NCBI RefSeq assembly: GCF_014764505.1
Contig: NZ_JACXWX010000006.1
Location: forward strand, 1 to 64,000
Reading direction: 5' to 3'
Length of the DNA: 64,000 nucleotides
Source: Phormidium tenue FACHB-886
Lineage (GTDB): Bacteria; Cyanobacteriota; Cyanobacteriia; Elainellales; Elainellaceae
The notes beneath the pieces were generated by a model, which saw only the letters and a list, made by a program, of their open reading frames with translations, had not been told where the DNA came from and ran no database searches. This document shows positions 1 through 8,133 of the stretch, piece after piece. A program made the translations under genes and the position numbers. Position 1 is the first letter of the stretch; every line of letters begins with the position of its first letter.

Positions 1-45
1 GGTAGCCTCCTGCAAAAATAGCTCTGTGCCAGGTCTATATTCTCT

Positions 46-89
46 AGTGCAGCCTTGAGGAAGTATCTTACTTGCCACAAGGCTGCACT
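46..89. repeat. Long stem-loop of unknown role
   Basis: Arms 46-57 and 78-89 are perfect 12-bp complements (AGTGCAGCCTTG / CAAGGCTGCACT). The 20-nt loop contains a second inner pairing (AAGTA 61-65 with TACTT 69-73), so the whole segment can fold as one long hairpin. No gene is visible to its left inside the window. It may be the end of a gene lying outside the window or part of a small RNA; no T-tract follows on either strand. Confidence 0.5.
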
Positions 90-127
90 TCGGAGTTTAA
101 ACTATATCAATTTTATATTGTGTAAAT

Positions 128-160
128 GAAGGGCATGCTGCGATAAGCAGCATGCCCTTC
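128..160 (-). terminator. Hairpin terminator downstream of apcD
   Basis: A perfect 14-bp stem (128-141 with 147-160) closes a 5-nt loop, 20 nt beyond the apcD stop codon. On the minus strand the sequence that follows is AT-rich but has no strong T-run; on the plus strand GTTTTAG follows. It could therefore work in both directions. The position directly after apcD supports a terminator or mRNA-stabilising hairpin. Confidence 0.6.
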
Positions 161-179
161 GTTTTAGTGTTTGTGAATT

Positions 180-665
180 TTATGACATTGATTGAATGAT
201 GAAATCAAAGTAGGGAGCTGCTTCAGCAGCATCTTCATCGCTTAGTAAAGATAAAGATGCTGCTTTTAGGCAACGGATCGACTCTACCATTCCTGGAACT
301 GGAACACCTAGTGAGTTGTACATTTCGCGAACGCCAATCAAGCCAATTTTTTCGATCGGCTCCTTGTCACCTGCTAGTACACCATAGGTGATTAACCGCA
401 GGTACCAGCCATAGTCTCGCAAACAGAGCGCGCGCTGTTTGTCTCCATAGGCATTGCCACCCGGTGAGATGAAATCTGGACGTTTGCGCCAAAGGCTTTT
501 ACTAGCTTCTTGAACAATTTTCTTTTCGTTGTCAGCCAGCTTGGCAGCAATTCGTACACGTTGCTCCCCTGTTTGTAAAAAAGATTGAATGCTCTTCAGT
601 TCTCCGCTGCTAGGGTAGCGGAGTTCTTCATCAGCATTGAGAATGACTTGACTAATTACACTCAT
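180..665 (-). CDS. apcD: Allophycocyanin-B alpha subunit (ApcD)
   Basis: 161-residue phycobiliprotein alpha chain of the phycobilisome core. ApcD is a terminal emitter that passes excitation energy from the core to chlorophyll in the thylakoid. The phycocyanobilin attachment cysteine is Cys81 in the ALCLRD motif, followed by the [16 protein letters not shown] helix typical of the family. N-terminal [17 protein letters not shown] and the ending [10 protein letters not shown] match ApcD better than ApcA, which has ALCLRD replaced by ATCLRD and a different N-terminus. The length equals that of the family. The gene stands alone, as apcD usually does, away from the apcAB operon, and ends at a strong hairpin. 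No clear Shine-Dalgarno sequence precedes the ATG. ApcA2-type paralogues are the main alternative. Confidence 0.93.
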   Translation of the reverse strand: MSVISQVILNADEELRYPSSGELKSIQSFLQTGEQRVRIAAKLADNEKKIVQEASKSLWRKRPDFISPGGNAYGDKQRALCLRDYGWYLRLITYGVLAGDKEPIEKIGLIGVREMYNSLGVPVPGMVESIRCLKAASLSLLSDEDAAEAAPYFDFIIQSMS

Positions 666-813
666 AATATGGAGATGACTATTGCGGTGATTCAGCTATC
701 GGAGGTATTTTAGCGAGTTTAGGGGACGGAAGGAAAGAGATGAGAGAAAGCGAAAAGTGATCAGCATAGGGGGAAGAAGTGGTTTTCCCTATGCTGATGA
801 GAAATAGATCCTG

Positions 814-1353
814 TTATCGCTGGCTAAGATAACGTCCTGCCATTGACATAGCATCCCCAATGTCTACATCACCATCACCATCTGCATCTAAAAAGGAGCT
901 TAGAACAGGATTGGAATTAGTAGATTGTGGTGTGCTATAACTTTGATTCTGGGAACCAGCTTTAAGGAAATTGAGGACGATCGGCACTAAAATTGGCAAC
1001 ATTGCCACAATTGCACTAGCGCTGATACCCGTCCGTTGAGAAATGGCTTGGGCAACCTGTTGTTGCTGAGTTGGTGTAAAAAGTGCTTGCAGCGCTGCCG
1101 TGCTGGGATTTGTGCCTCCGAATTGGTTAACCAGAGTTTCAACGCTCCCCCGTCCGTTTGTTGCGGCTTTTTGCTGGAGTGACGATCGCACGTATCCCCC
1201 TAGCATTGACATAACATCGTTTGTAGCAGCGGGTGGTACTCCTTGACTGCCTGCAGCCTGATTAACCGTATTCAGCATCTGGCTGAGCTGATCAGGATTT
1301 GCCTGTTGATTGGGGTTAGCGATTGCACCCACGATTTGATCAAAAAGTCCCAT
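814..1353 (-). CDS. DUF937-family protein with C-terminal EF-hand-type calcium loop
   Basis: 179 residues. Residues about 1-130 are Gln/Asn/Ala-rich and resemble the DUF937 family (small bacterial proteins of uncertain function) with a hydrophobic helix near 115-131 (AIVAMLPILVPIVLNFLKAG). The C-terminus carries a canonical calcium-loop pattern, DADGDGDVDIGD, near 156-167, as found in single EF-hand and dockerin-like motifs. No signal peptide is seen. The loop suggests calcium-responsive behaviour, but only one loop is present. The gene lies alone between apcD and the BON gene, all on the minus strand with gaps of about 120-150 nt. Function is unknown; the family call rests on overall resemblance. 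Confidence 0.7.
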   Translation of the reverse strand: MGLFDQIVGAIANPNQQANPDQLSQMLNTVNQAAGSQGVPPAATNDVMSMLGGYVRSSLQQKAATNGRGSVETLVNQFGGTNPSTAALQALFTPTQQQQVAQAISQRTGISASAIVAMLPILVPIVLNFLKAGSQNQSYSTPQSTNSNPVLSSFLDADGDGDVDIGDAMSMAGRYLSQR

Positions 1354-1470
1354 ACAAAATCACCTTTTGCTGTTTCAGTTTTTGTTTTTCATCGGCTGAT
1401 ACCAAAAACTGGAGCTTAAGTTCTGTCCTTTAAGCCCCAGTTTGGATTTCGTTACATTCTACAAACCCTA

Positions 1471-1827
1471 TTAGCCAACGGTAACCTGGCTGGTATCTAC
1501 CTCGGTTGCACCATTCACGCCTTTTGCTACTGACACCATTTTGCTCAGGATGTCTTGGCTCGGCACCTTACCTTTTAGGACAACTTTGCTGCTAAGTTGC
1601 GCTACGTACACGGTATCAATATCATCTATTTGTGAGTCGTCGTCGAATGCTTGTGCCACCCGTTTTGCCAAACCACTTTCATCAAATTCGCCATTCAGCC
1701 CCACTTTAGCCGGTGGGATGACCTCTTGAGGAGAAGCTGTCGGATCGGGCGTTGCCGGGGATTCTGCCGCTGAGACCGGAGAAGCTTGCTTTTTAGCGCC
1801 CGGAAATAGTCTAGATAGCCAACCCAT
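1471..1827 (-). CDS. BON-domain protein
   Basis: 118 residues with a Pro/Ala-rich linker (about 15-45) and a C-terminal BON domain (about 50-118). BON domains bind phospholipid or other envelope ligands and are typical of osmotic-stress proteins such as OsmY and Kbp. The pattern seen is a helix, then VYVAQLSSKVVLKGKVPSQ, then a second helix and VNGATEVDTSQVTV, the usual alpha-beta-beta-alpha-beta order. ATG at 1827 is preferred because GGAG lies 6-8 nt before it; an in-frame TTG 12 nt upstream is possible. There is no signal peptide or membrane helix, so the protein is probably cytoplasmic. Confidence 0.8.
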   Translation of the reverse strand: MGWLSRLFPGAKKQASPVSAAESPATPDPTASPQEVIPPAKVGLNGEFDESGLAKRVAQAFDDDSQIDDIDTVYVAQLSSKVVLKGKVPSQDILSKMVSVAKGVNGATEVDTSQVTVG

Positions 1828-2087
1828 ATTTCGCTCCAAATTTCAAAATTTTCGTGCTCTTGCCAGGATTAACGAGTGGACTGGGATAGTTGCCTTAAGC
1901 TTTGAACCTTGAACTTCAATAGAAGCGGCATTAGATTCACAGCCAGGCAACCCCCTCAACTTGCAGTTGAACGGGTTAACAGCCCATCTCCTAAATGCTA
2001 GGAGCGATCGGTTGTAGGCTTATCCCCCAAAGGAAAGAAACTCTCTTTGAATTAGAGTTACCTGGCTGAGTTACAGGTGATGGCTTG

Positions 2088-3047
2088 CTACTGTCGAGGT
2101 TGAGGCGACTGCGGTAGCTGTGGCTGCGTTGGGGAGGGTGATTGGGGTTGTGAGGGCGGTGATGGCGGCTGTGCTGAAGAGCCGTTAGCCTCCACAATGG
2201 CTTCCTTTATTTGAGGCAGGGCTAAAAATGTTCTAGCTCCAGAAACTAGGCGATCGCCCCACAGATTTTGTTGCAAAAATTCTGGATCGCCATAGCGGTT
2301 ATCAATCCGCAAAGCTGCTTCTCCCATTTGCAGCGCTTGCTCTGTATCCCCTTTGGCATAGAGGGCAATTGCAATTGCCAATTGCGGTTCGGCTTGAGTA
2401 TTGTCTAGCTTGAGTGCCTGCTGCCAACGAGCAAGCGCATCATCTGCTTTACCTTGCTCGTATAGTACGAGACCAATGTTGTTGATAGCAGGCCAAAAAG
2501 TCTCGTCGATCGCTACCGCTTTTTCGTATTGAGCGATTGCCTGATCGTATTGCTTTAGCTTGTAGTAGGCATTGCCCAGATCAAACAATGCACCTGGTAC
2601 ATCTGGCTGTAGCTTCAACCCAGACTGAATATAGTCGATCGCCGTCTCGTATTTTTCCTGCTGAAAATAGGCAGAACCTAAAGCGAAGAGCACGCCACCG
2701 TTGGTATTATCCAGCGATTGCGACTTTAGAAGTGCCTGAATACCTGGATCAATTTCACCAACTTCTAGATACAAGCTGCCCAATAGCGCCCATATTTGAG
2801 CGTCGTTAGGCACAAGCTGGGTTGCTAGCTGCGCACGCGACAGCGCCAACTGAAACTGCTGAAACTGAGCGAGCTGTGCAGCTTCTTGCGCTAATACTAG
2901 CCCCTGTTCTTCTAGCTGCCTTTGGTCTAGCTGCAGCACATGGGGAATTAGCGCTTGTGCTTGAATCGGTTGAGCAGTACCCCAAAGACTAGAGACGATC
3001 AGGAGGGAAGCTAGAGAAATTCGCTTGAACACAGCCAAAATTTGCAA
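2088..3047 (-). CDS. Exported tetratricopeptide-repeat protein
   Basis: 319 residues. An N-terminal signal peptide (basic FKR, hydrophobic ISLASLLIVSSLWG, cleavage near PIQAQA) is followed by five or six TPR units (about 65-260), recognisable by repeats such as ALGSAYFQQEKYETAIDYIQ and DLGNAYYKLKQYDQAIAQY. The tail (about 288-319) is Pro/Gln/Ser-rich, like a low-complexity wall-spanning or disordered segment. TPR arrays serve protein-protein contact, so this is likely a periplasmic scaffold. The start is a TTG with GGAGAG 6 nt upstream; an in-frame GTG 15 nt downstream would still give a good signal peptide. No neighbour points to a specific partner. Confidence 0.8.
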   Translation of the reverse strand: MQILAVFKRISLASLLIVSSLWGTAQPIQAQALIPHVLQLDQRQLEEQGLVLAQEAAQLAQFQQFQLALSRAQLATQLVPNDAQIWALLGSLYLEVGEIDPGIQALLKSQSLDNTNGGVLFALGSAYFQQEKYETAIDYIQSGLKLQPDVPGALFDLGNAYYKLKQYDQAIAQYEKAVAIDETFWPAINNIGLVLYEQGKADDALARWQQALKLDNTQAEPQLAIAIALYAKGDTEQALQMGEAALRIDNRYGDPEFLQQNLWGDRLVSGARTFLALPQIKEAIVEANGSSAQPPSPPSQPQSPSPTQPQLPQSPQPRQ

Positions 3048-3200
3048 AAAGGACTCTCCAAAGCTTAGACCATTTGCACCTCATCGTGGCAAAAATCTTC
3101 AGGTCTTACAGATTTTTGTTGGTGTGAAATTTATCTGCAGGAGGCTTTAACTGGGCGTTTTGTCGACTCAAGACATCAGCAAGCTAGTAAAGAACTGCAG

Positions 3201-3980
3201 TTAGCTTGTTGGTGTAATTAATCGTTTAGCTAAGGATAGATCAAAGTAGGTTGCACCACCTGGATCGCCTGCAAGTACCCGAAATGGCAACTCGGGTTCG
3301 CCCAAATGATCAACTACGAAATCTGCCCCACTAAAGTCTTGGTCCTGGGTATAGCCATTAACAGTAATCACGGTCTTGAGTCCTGCTGCCTGAGCGGAGA
3401 GCAACCCGTTATAAGAGTCCTCAAAAGCAAGACAAGCCTCTGGTGGTAGCTGCAAGGCGTTTAACGCATAGTGATAGATATCAGGTGCAGGCTTTTTGGC
3501 GGGAACGATATCGCCTGCAGCAATGACCTCAAACCAGTCAGTCGCTTCTGGTGCGATTGCGCTGGAGAGTAGCGTTGTGACATTTGCAGGTGTGGTGGTG
3601 GTGGCAATTGCCAAGCGCACCCCTTGCTGACGAGCCTCTTTGAGCAGGCGCAGCACACCCGGGCGCAAAGGAATTAGGTTGCTGCTTAAGAGCCGGTTGT
3701 AGTGTTCAGTTTTGGCAGCGTGAAGGCTAGCAATTTGCTCTTTGAGGGTTCCGGGTAGTGAAGGGAGGAGCTGCGTGTCGGGGTAATCTTGCTCTAAAAA
3801 AAATCGAATCCGCTCCTTGCCACCTGTTACCTCTAGAAGTTGACCATAGCGCTCGATTGACCAATCCCAATCCAGCCCTGCTGCTGCAAAAGCTTGATTA
3901 AAAGCTACTCGATGCCCATCCCGTTCGGTGTCGGCAAGTGTTCCATCAACATCAAAAATTAGCGCCTGAAGATCAGCCAT
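3201..3980 (-). CDS. cbbY: HAD-superfamily hydrolase, CbbY type
   Basis: 259 residues from the ATG at 3980. All four HAD motifs are visible: nucleophile motif DVDGTLADTE near the N-terminus, ATTTT in motif II, the motif III lysine in PAKKPAPD, and EDSYNGLLSA in motif IV. The cap begins RDGHRVAFNQAF, the signature of CbbY-like subfamily IA enzymes. CbbY in phototrophs dephosphorylates xylulose-1,5-bisphosphate, an inhibitor made by Rubisco, so this may be a Rubisco-repair phosphatase; the substrate is inferred from family membership. It stands alone; the HAD frame could also begin at a TTG 12 nt upstream. Confidence 0.8.
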   Translation of the reverse strand: MADLQALIFDVDGTLADTERDGHRVAFNQAFAAAGLDWDWSIERYGQLLEVTGGKERIRFFLEQDYPDTQLLPSLPGTLKEQIASLHAAKTEHYNRLLSSNLIPLRPGVLRLLKEARQQGVRLAIATTTTPANVTTLLSSAIAPEATDWFEVIAAGDIVPAKKPAPDIYHYALNALQLPPEACLAFEDSYNGLLSAQAAGLKTVITVNGYTQDQDFSGADFVVDHLGEPELPFRVLAGDPGGATYFDLSLAKRLITPTS

Positions 3981-4138
3981 AAACTCAATCAATGTGGTAC
4001 TATTGTACTAAGTTAACTCCTCAACTCCACAGGGTACCCTGATTTTTTCTTACAGGTTTTTGCACAAATCTTGACCCAGCTGCCCTTTGAAGCGCTGAGT
4101 CTTAGTTGTGCTAACTATTAGAGAGCTAAACGCTTCCT

Positions 4139-4825
4139 CTAGTACCGGCTTTGGAGGGCTGCGATCGTTTGCGATCCGGCAATGCCATCTACAATCAAAC
4201 CATAATCTTGCTGAAACGCGATCACTGCTGCCTCAGTCGCTGAGCCAAAATAACCTGTTGAGGGGCTGCTGAAGTAGCCTGCCCCTTGCAACAAATTTTG
4301 GAGGGATCGTACTGCTTCGCCGCTGTCACCCTGCTGCAGACTCGCCGCCGGACGGATTGGCAAGTAGCCGTCCGTGGGATAGGTGATGGGAAAGGGTTCT
4401 GGATAATAACCATTGATAGGGCAAGGATAGGCGTAGCGATCGTCGCTATAAGCAGTGGTGCTGGGTTGGATGTAGGCATAGCCACCAGAATAGATACTGC
4501 TTTCTGGCAGTAAGTAAGTGGTGGAAGCGCTGCTGTACTGCGTAGAGTAGGACTGATCGCTAAAAGCATAGACGCTAGATGGGTACAATCCATCGTCTTC
4601 ATAAGCTTGAGCAATTGCCCCGTCTGAGAGTCCCAGCCAGGTTATGGAAAATACGCCTAACAGATGCCCTGCTGATAGGCTAGATCGCCAAGCTCGTAAC
4701 CCAGACGGCGAACGCAACGATAACTGTTCTGATAGGACCAGTGACGGTATAGGTATATCAGGGTAAGTCTTCGATTCATCAGCTTCTAAGTCTTGGCTTA
4801 GCAGCAGATAGGCAAGCGTTTCCAT
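4139..4825 (-). CDS. Peptidoglycan-binding-domain protein (paralogue 1 of 3)
   Basis: 228 residues. The N-terminus METLAYLLLSQDLEADESK is shared with the two neighbours. A hydrophobic segment (about 52-72, LSAGHLLGVFSITWLGLSDG) probably exports or anchors the protein. Then comes a Tyr/Ser-rich, low-complexity region (about 75-155) and one C-terminal PG_binding_1 domain (about 162-226) with the typical LQQGDSGEAVRSLQNLLQ, TGYFGSATEAAVIAFQ and VDGIAGSQTIAAL segments. Such domains hold envelope proteins on peptidoglycan. No catalytic domain is present. It begins only 42 nt after the stop of the next gene, so the two are likely cotranscribed. Confidence 0.85.
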   Translation of the reverse strand: METLAYLLLSQDLEADESKTYPDIPIPSLVLSEQLSLRSPSGLRAWRSSLSAGHLLGVFSITWLGLSDGAIAQAYEDDGLYPSSVYAFSDQSYSTQYSSASTTYLLPESSIYSGGYAYIQPSTTAYSDDRYAYPCPINGYYPEPFPITYPTDGYLPIRPAASLQQGDSGEAVRSLQNLLQGAGYFSSPSTGYFGSATEAAVIAFQQDYGLIVDGIAGSQTIAALQSRY

Positions 4826-4867
4826 AGTTTTTTCTTCCCAAGTCCTTTTTCCCAGTTTCCTCTAGCT

Positions 4868-5461
4868 TCAACCTTCCAACGCTGATAGTGTCTCTATCCC
4901 AACAATGCCATCTATAGGCAAACCATAGTCCCGTTGAAACGCCTTGACCCCACTTTCAGTAAGGGTGGCATAAAATCCAGTCGAAGCTGCATCAAAGTAG
5001 CCCGCCGATCGCAGCAAATCTTGGATATATCGTACGGTTTCTCCGGTATCACCCCGTCGCAGGAAAACAGCGCTAGAAGGGCGCACTGGGCGGTAGTCTG
5101 AATCAGGATAGACAGGGGGATAGATGGGCCGGACTGGGTAGACAGGACGGCTGGGCAAAATTGGACGGTAGCCGCTACAGGGATTGGGCAGCACCGTGCA
5201 GGTTCCCGGCTGAACCACAGCACCCTGATCGCCATCCGGTCGAATGCTGACGAACCCACCTGGGTAAGCTCCATAGGTTGTTGCAGATGCAGCGCTTACC
5301 CAGCTAGGTGCGGTGCAAAGCAGACTCAAAAGAGCGATCCCGGTGCGCGAACTTTTCAGCGTTCTCACGCAATCTAACCAGCTTGGCTGCAATCTTACAA
5401 ACTCTTTTGGCTCAGGATCTTCATAATCCTGAGCCAGTTGCAAATAGGCGAATGTTTCCAT
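4868..5461 (-). CDS. Peptidoglycan-binding-domain protein (paralogue 2 of 3)
   Basis: 197 residues, built like its neighbours: shared N-terminal motif (METFAYLQLAQDYEDPEPK), one hydrophobic segment (about 42-62), a Pro/Tyr/Arg-rich linker with repeated RPxYPVRPIYPP units (about 95-130), and one C-terminal PG_binding_1 domain (about 132-195: FLRRGDTGETVRYIQDLL ... FQRDYGLPIDGIVG). No enzyme domain is seen. The shared N-terminal motif in three adjacent genes indicates tandem duplication followed by divergence of linker and repeat number. Likely an extracytoplasmic wall-associated protein; the specific role is unknown. Confidence 0.85.
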   Translation of the reverse strand: METFAYLQLAQDYEDPEPKEFVRLQPSWLDCVRTLKSSRTGIALLSLLCTAPSWVSAASATTYGAYPGGFVSIRPDGDQGAVVQPGTCTVLPNPCSGYRPILPSRPVYPVRPIYPPVYPDSDYRPVRPSSAVFLRRGDTGETVRYIQDLLRSAGYFDAASTGFYATLTESGVKAFQRDYGLPIDGIVGIETLSALEG

Positions 5462-5530
5462 AAAGCTGCTCTCAAAAACCAGAAGAAGCAGAACTTACAC
5501 AAACCCTTTAGTCATGACTCTACCCACACG

Positions 5531-5590
5531 GAATGGCTAAGCTCACCTCCAATGATGGAGTGTGTAAGTCCGGGAGGTGATTTGCCATTC
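5531..5590 (-). terminator. Interrupted hairpin between two peptidoglycan-binding genes
   Basis: Arms GAATGGC (5531-5537) plus TCACCTCC (5543-5550) pair with GGAGGTGA (5573-5580) plus GCCATTC (5584-5590), giving 15 bp with a small internal loop and a 22-nt end loop. It lies in the 169-nt gap between the 353-aa and 197-aa paralogues. It could end the upstream message partly or act as a processing or leader structure. No T-run follows. Confidence 0.45.
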
Positions 5591-5630
5591 TTAAGGGAAC
5601 GACAAATCACCTGCAAATACAGAGTTTAGG

Positions 5631-6692
5631 CTAGACGTACGATGCTGTTTCTGGTCCCCAGATGCCATCGGCGGTGATGCCTAGATCGCGCTGGAAGCGG
5701 GCAACTGCGTCAGAGGTTGCTGAACCATAGACACCGTCGATCGCACCAAAATAGTAGCCCCGGTTGGACAGGTACCGCTGAATCTCGGCTGTACTCGCGC
5801 TGGTACCCAGACCACCATCAGGAAGTACACCTTGGAAGCCGCCATCCCGCAGCGCTGTTAAAGTCGCAGGTCCTGCAACACCATCTACGGTTAAGTAGTT
5901 GTCATACTGGAAGTTTCTAACTTGCTGCTCGGTCAGCGTGGCAAATTCACCCGTGATGCCTACTGGATAGCCATTATCGGTGAGCAGCCGCTGAAGTTCT
6001 TCCACATCTGTACCAGAATCGCCGAAAGACAGCGTACCGTTTGACGGTTGAAGCCCAGGGAAATCTCCTCCAGAGCGGAGAGCAGAGAGGGTTGCCGAAC
6101 CCACTACGCCATCGGCTGACAAGCCGTAGTCAGACTGGAAGTTAATGACGGCTTGTTCAGTTGAAGAGCCAAAGTAGCCTGTGAAAGGACCCGAAAAATA
6201 ACCGTTGTCGCTCAGGAGATATTGAACATCCAATACAGCATCTCCCGAATCGCCAAAATCGATTGCCCCACCGCCGCTGCCCGGAGCGGGGTTAATGGGT
6301 CTAAACTCTAGTTCAGCAAAGGTGGAATCTCCAGCGACGCCATCTGCTGATAGACCAAAGTCAGCCTGGAAGTTGAAAACTTGGTCTTCTGTCTGAGTAC
6401 CGTAGTAACCTGTGACTGGTACAGAATAGCCGTTGTCATTTAGCAGGTTTTGGAGATAGCTGACATCAGAGCCAGTGTCTCCTCGCTGCAAGACGATCGC
6501 CTGCGCCGAGCCTGCCAAGTTCCATACAAACGCCGAGCAAGCCACTCCTAATAGAACAAAAAGGGTCTGGCTTGGTAGCTTCAGCCCGCTCACGGACTTA
6601 AACAGCGCCAGACTATCTTTTAAGAACACAATATCTTTACTTTCAGGATCTTCAAAATCCTGAGCAACCTGGAGATAAGCCAGAGTCTCCAT
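5631..6692 (-). CDS. Protein with four peptidoglycan-binding domains (paralogue 3 of 3)
   Basis: 353 residues: shared N-terminal motif METLAYLQVAQDFEDPESK, a hydrophobic segment (about 40-64, TLFVLLGVACSAFVWNLAGSAQA, resembling a late signal or anchor), then four PG_binding_1 domains (about 67-130, 143-208, 221-285 and 295-353). Each repeats GDSGxxVxxLQxLLxxxGY and FGxxTExxVxxFQxDxGLxxDGVxGxxT. Four tandem copies without a catalytic domain suggest strong wall attachment or a cross-bridging role. It is the largest of three consecutive minus-strand paralogues and probably first in their transcript. Upstream lies the long non-coding region 6693-8133. Confidence 0.88.
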   Translation of the reverse strand: METLAYLQVAQDFEDPESKDIVFLKDSLALFKSVSGLKLPSQTLFVLLGVACSAFVWNLAGSAQAIVLQRGDTGSDVSYLQNLLNDNGYSVPVTGYYGTQTEDQVFNFQADFGLSADGVAGDSTFAELEFRPINPAPGSGGGAIDFGDSGDAVLDVQYLLSDNGYFSGPFTGYFGSSTEQAVINFQSDYGLSADGVVGSATLSALRSGGDFPGLQPSNGTLSFGDSGTDVEELQRLLTDNGYPVGITGEFATLTEQQVRNFQYDNYLTVDGVAGPATLTALRDGGFQGVLPDGGLGTSASTAEIQRYLSNRGYYFGAIDGVYGSATSDAVARFQRDLGITADGIWGPETASYV

Positions 6693-6758
6693 ATACTACT
6701 CTCCTCAAAAACAACAACTACAAAGTCAAACCCCACTGGGTTTGTTCCACTTCAGCAA

Positions 6759-6810
6759 TTCAGCCTTGCTTGAAACTTAGCCTTGCCTGAAATTCAGCCT
6801 TGCTTGAGAC
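6759..6810. repeat. Three near-identical 16-18 nt tandem units
   Basis: Units at 6759-6776 (TTCAGCCTTGCTTGAAAC), 6777-6792 (TTAGCCTTGCCTGAAA) and 6793-6810 (TTCAGCCTTGCTTGAGAC) follow each other directly. They lie about 70 nt upstream of the start of the four-domain peptidoglycan-binding gene, so they may be in its leader or promoter region. Confidence 0.8.
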
Positions 6811-8067
6811 AAGTTTTGCCTGCCGCAAGACCCGAAACAAACCCAATCTCATTGCTCTTCGTCATGCCCGACGCTTGGATCTTACAAACGGTTTTAGTCG
6901 CCTTGATTCTCCAAGATAGTTGTAGGAGTGCATCCCTTTTTGATGATTTGCTTTTTGGTAAGTCAAGCGTTAACTTGATTTCCTAAAAAGCAGAGATTCT
7001 CCTTTATTCAGTTTAAAGGCGCTACTGAACTTTCGGGAATTTTGAAGAAATTTCGTTTAGGAACTTTCTTAAGCGAAACTCCCAAAAGGGACACTAGGCG
7101 CAGTGTAATATCTATTTATTCTACGAATATCATAATTTTATTATTCAAGCAACTTTTTAGATACAAAAATCTGGTTGCTTATGCATTAAAGTTTTTGGCT
7201 AATCCTTGGTTACCTGCAAGTCGATCGCCCGCTTATTGCTTGCTTTTTACAAGCTCAAGCTTGCTTAGAACCGGTCTGCAACTTGCTGTTTGAGCTTTTA
7301 GAATTCAACCTTGTTGGGTTTTTCTACGCTGCCTAATTTAGTTGAAATCTTGCTGAAACTTTCGGTTCTGCTTAATCAATCTTAAAATTCATCTGATGTT
7401 ACAATCGCTACTAATAGCGTACTTAGAATTTTGTCCTGCAGTAGTTTAATAGAGCTAGCGCTGCCGAAAAATCAGGGTTTAGGCGATTTACAGCTAGGCT
7501 ACAGCAGTTGAACCATTGCTCCTAACAATTACGGAACCTTCTAAAAAGTTTGTTGAGCAAGTAGATTGTGCGTTTATTTCTAACAGCCTGTATCTGCCAA
7601 GCTACAGTGGAGTGCAAAAGCGAACATATCCTAGCTAATGCATTGAATCAGTCCATCTTTTGGCAGATGACTCAGGCTTTCAATGAAGCAGCTAGTGATT
7701 TTGATTACCATTCAACCTGCCTCAATCCCAATTAGAAATGCCCGCCGGAAACATAGATTTTGAGTGGAAAGCGCTTGGTAACATCTATTGTCTTTTCAGT
7801 TATCCCTAAAACTGCTTGTGAATTGAGGAGTTCTATTATTAGAATTCTCAGCAATTCACCTCTTCAGGCTCTATTTAGCAACAAAGGTGCAATTGCCTGC
7901 ATCAAATCAGCCGATCGCTACTCCAGCCTCCTTAAATCAACAGAGCAAACGCTACATCACCCGTTAGAATTTTGAAGGATGCTCATTCCACTTCATCCGG
8001 CTGCTTACCTGCACATTTAGGGATATCAGGCGATCGCAGCCCTAAGCTCGATCTTCATCCCACTGTT

Positions 8068-8103
8068 CTATAGCAGCAAGCTACTCTATAGCAGCAAGCT
8101 ACA
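8068..8103. repeat. Perfect 18-bp tandem duplication in the gltX leader
   Basis: TCTATAGCAGCAAGCTAC occurs twice back to back (8068-8085 and 8086-8103), 30 nt before the gltX start codon. It falls where the transcription start or ribosome approach region of gltX would be. Confidence 0.9.
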
Positions 8104-8133
8104 CTCCTTATTCCTTATCTCTATCTCTTCACT

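Larger units (their letters stand above)
6693..8133. other. 1.44 kb region without a convincing gene
   Basis: The short open frames here (for example 6783-6986, 7042-7293 and 7760-7975) lack good start signals, recognisable domains and coding-like composition. The segment is AT-rich, especially 7020-7200. It contains three copies of a 16-18 nt repeat at 6759-6810 and a perfect 18-bp tandem duplication at 8068-8103. Promoters for the minus-strand peptidoglycan-binding genes and for gltX must lie here. A small RNA or a decayed gene is possible but not demonstrable by eye. Confidence 0.6.

Noticed and set aside
7042-7293. 83-codon frame in the 6693-8133 gap
   Set aside because: It begins with TTG, has no ribosome-binding site, no domain and AT-rich non-coding-like composition; other short frames here have the same faults.
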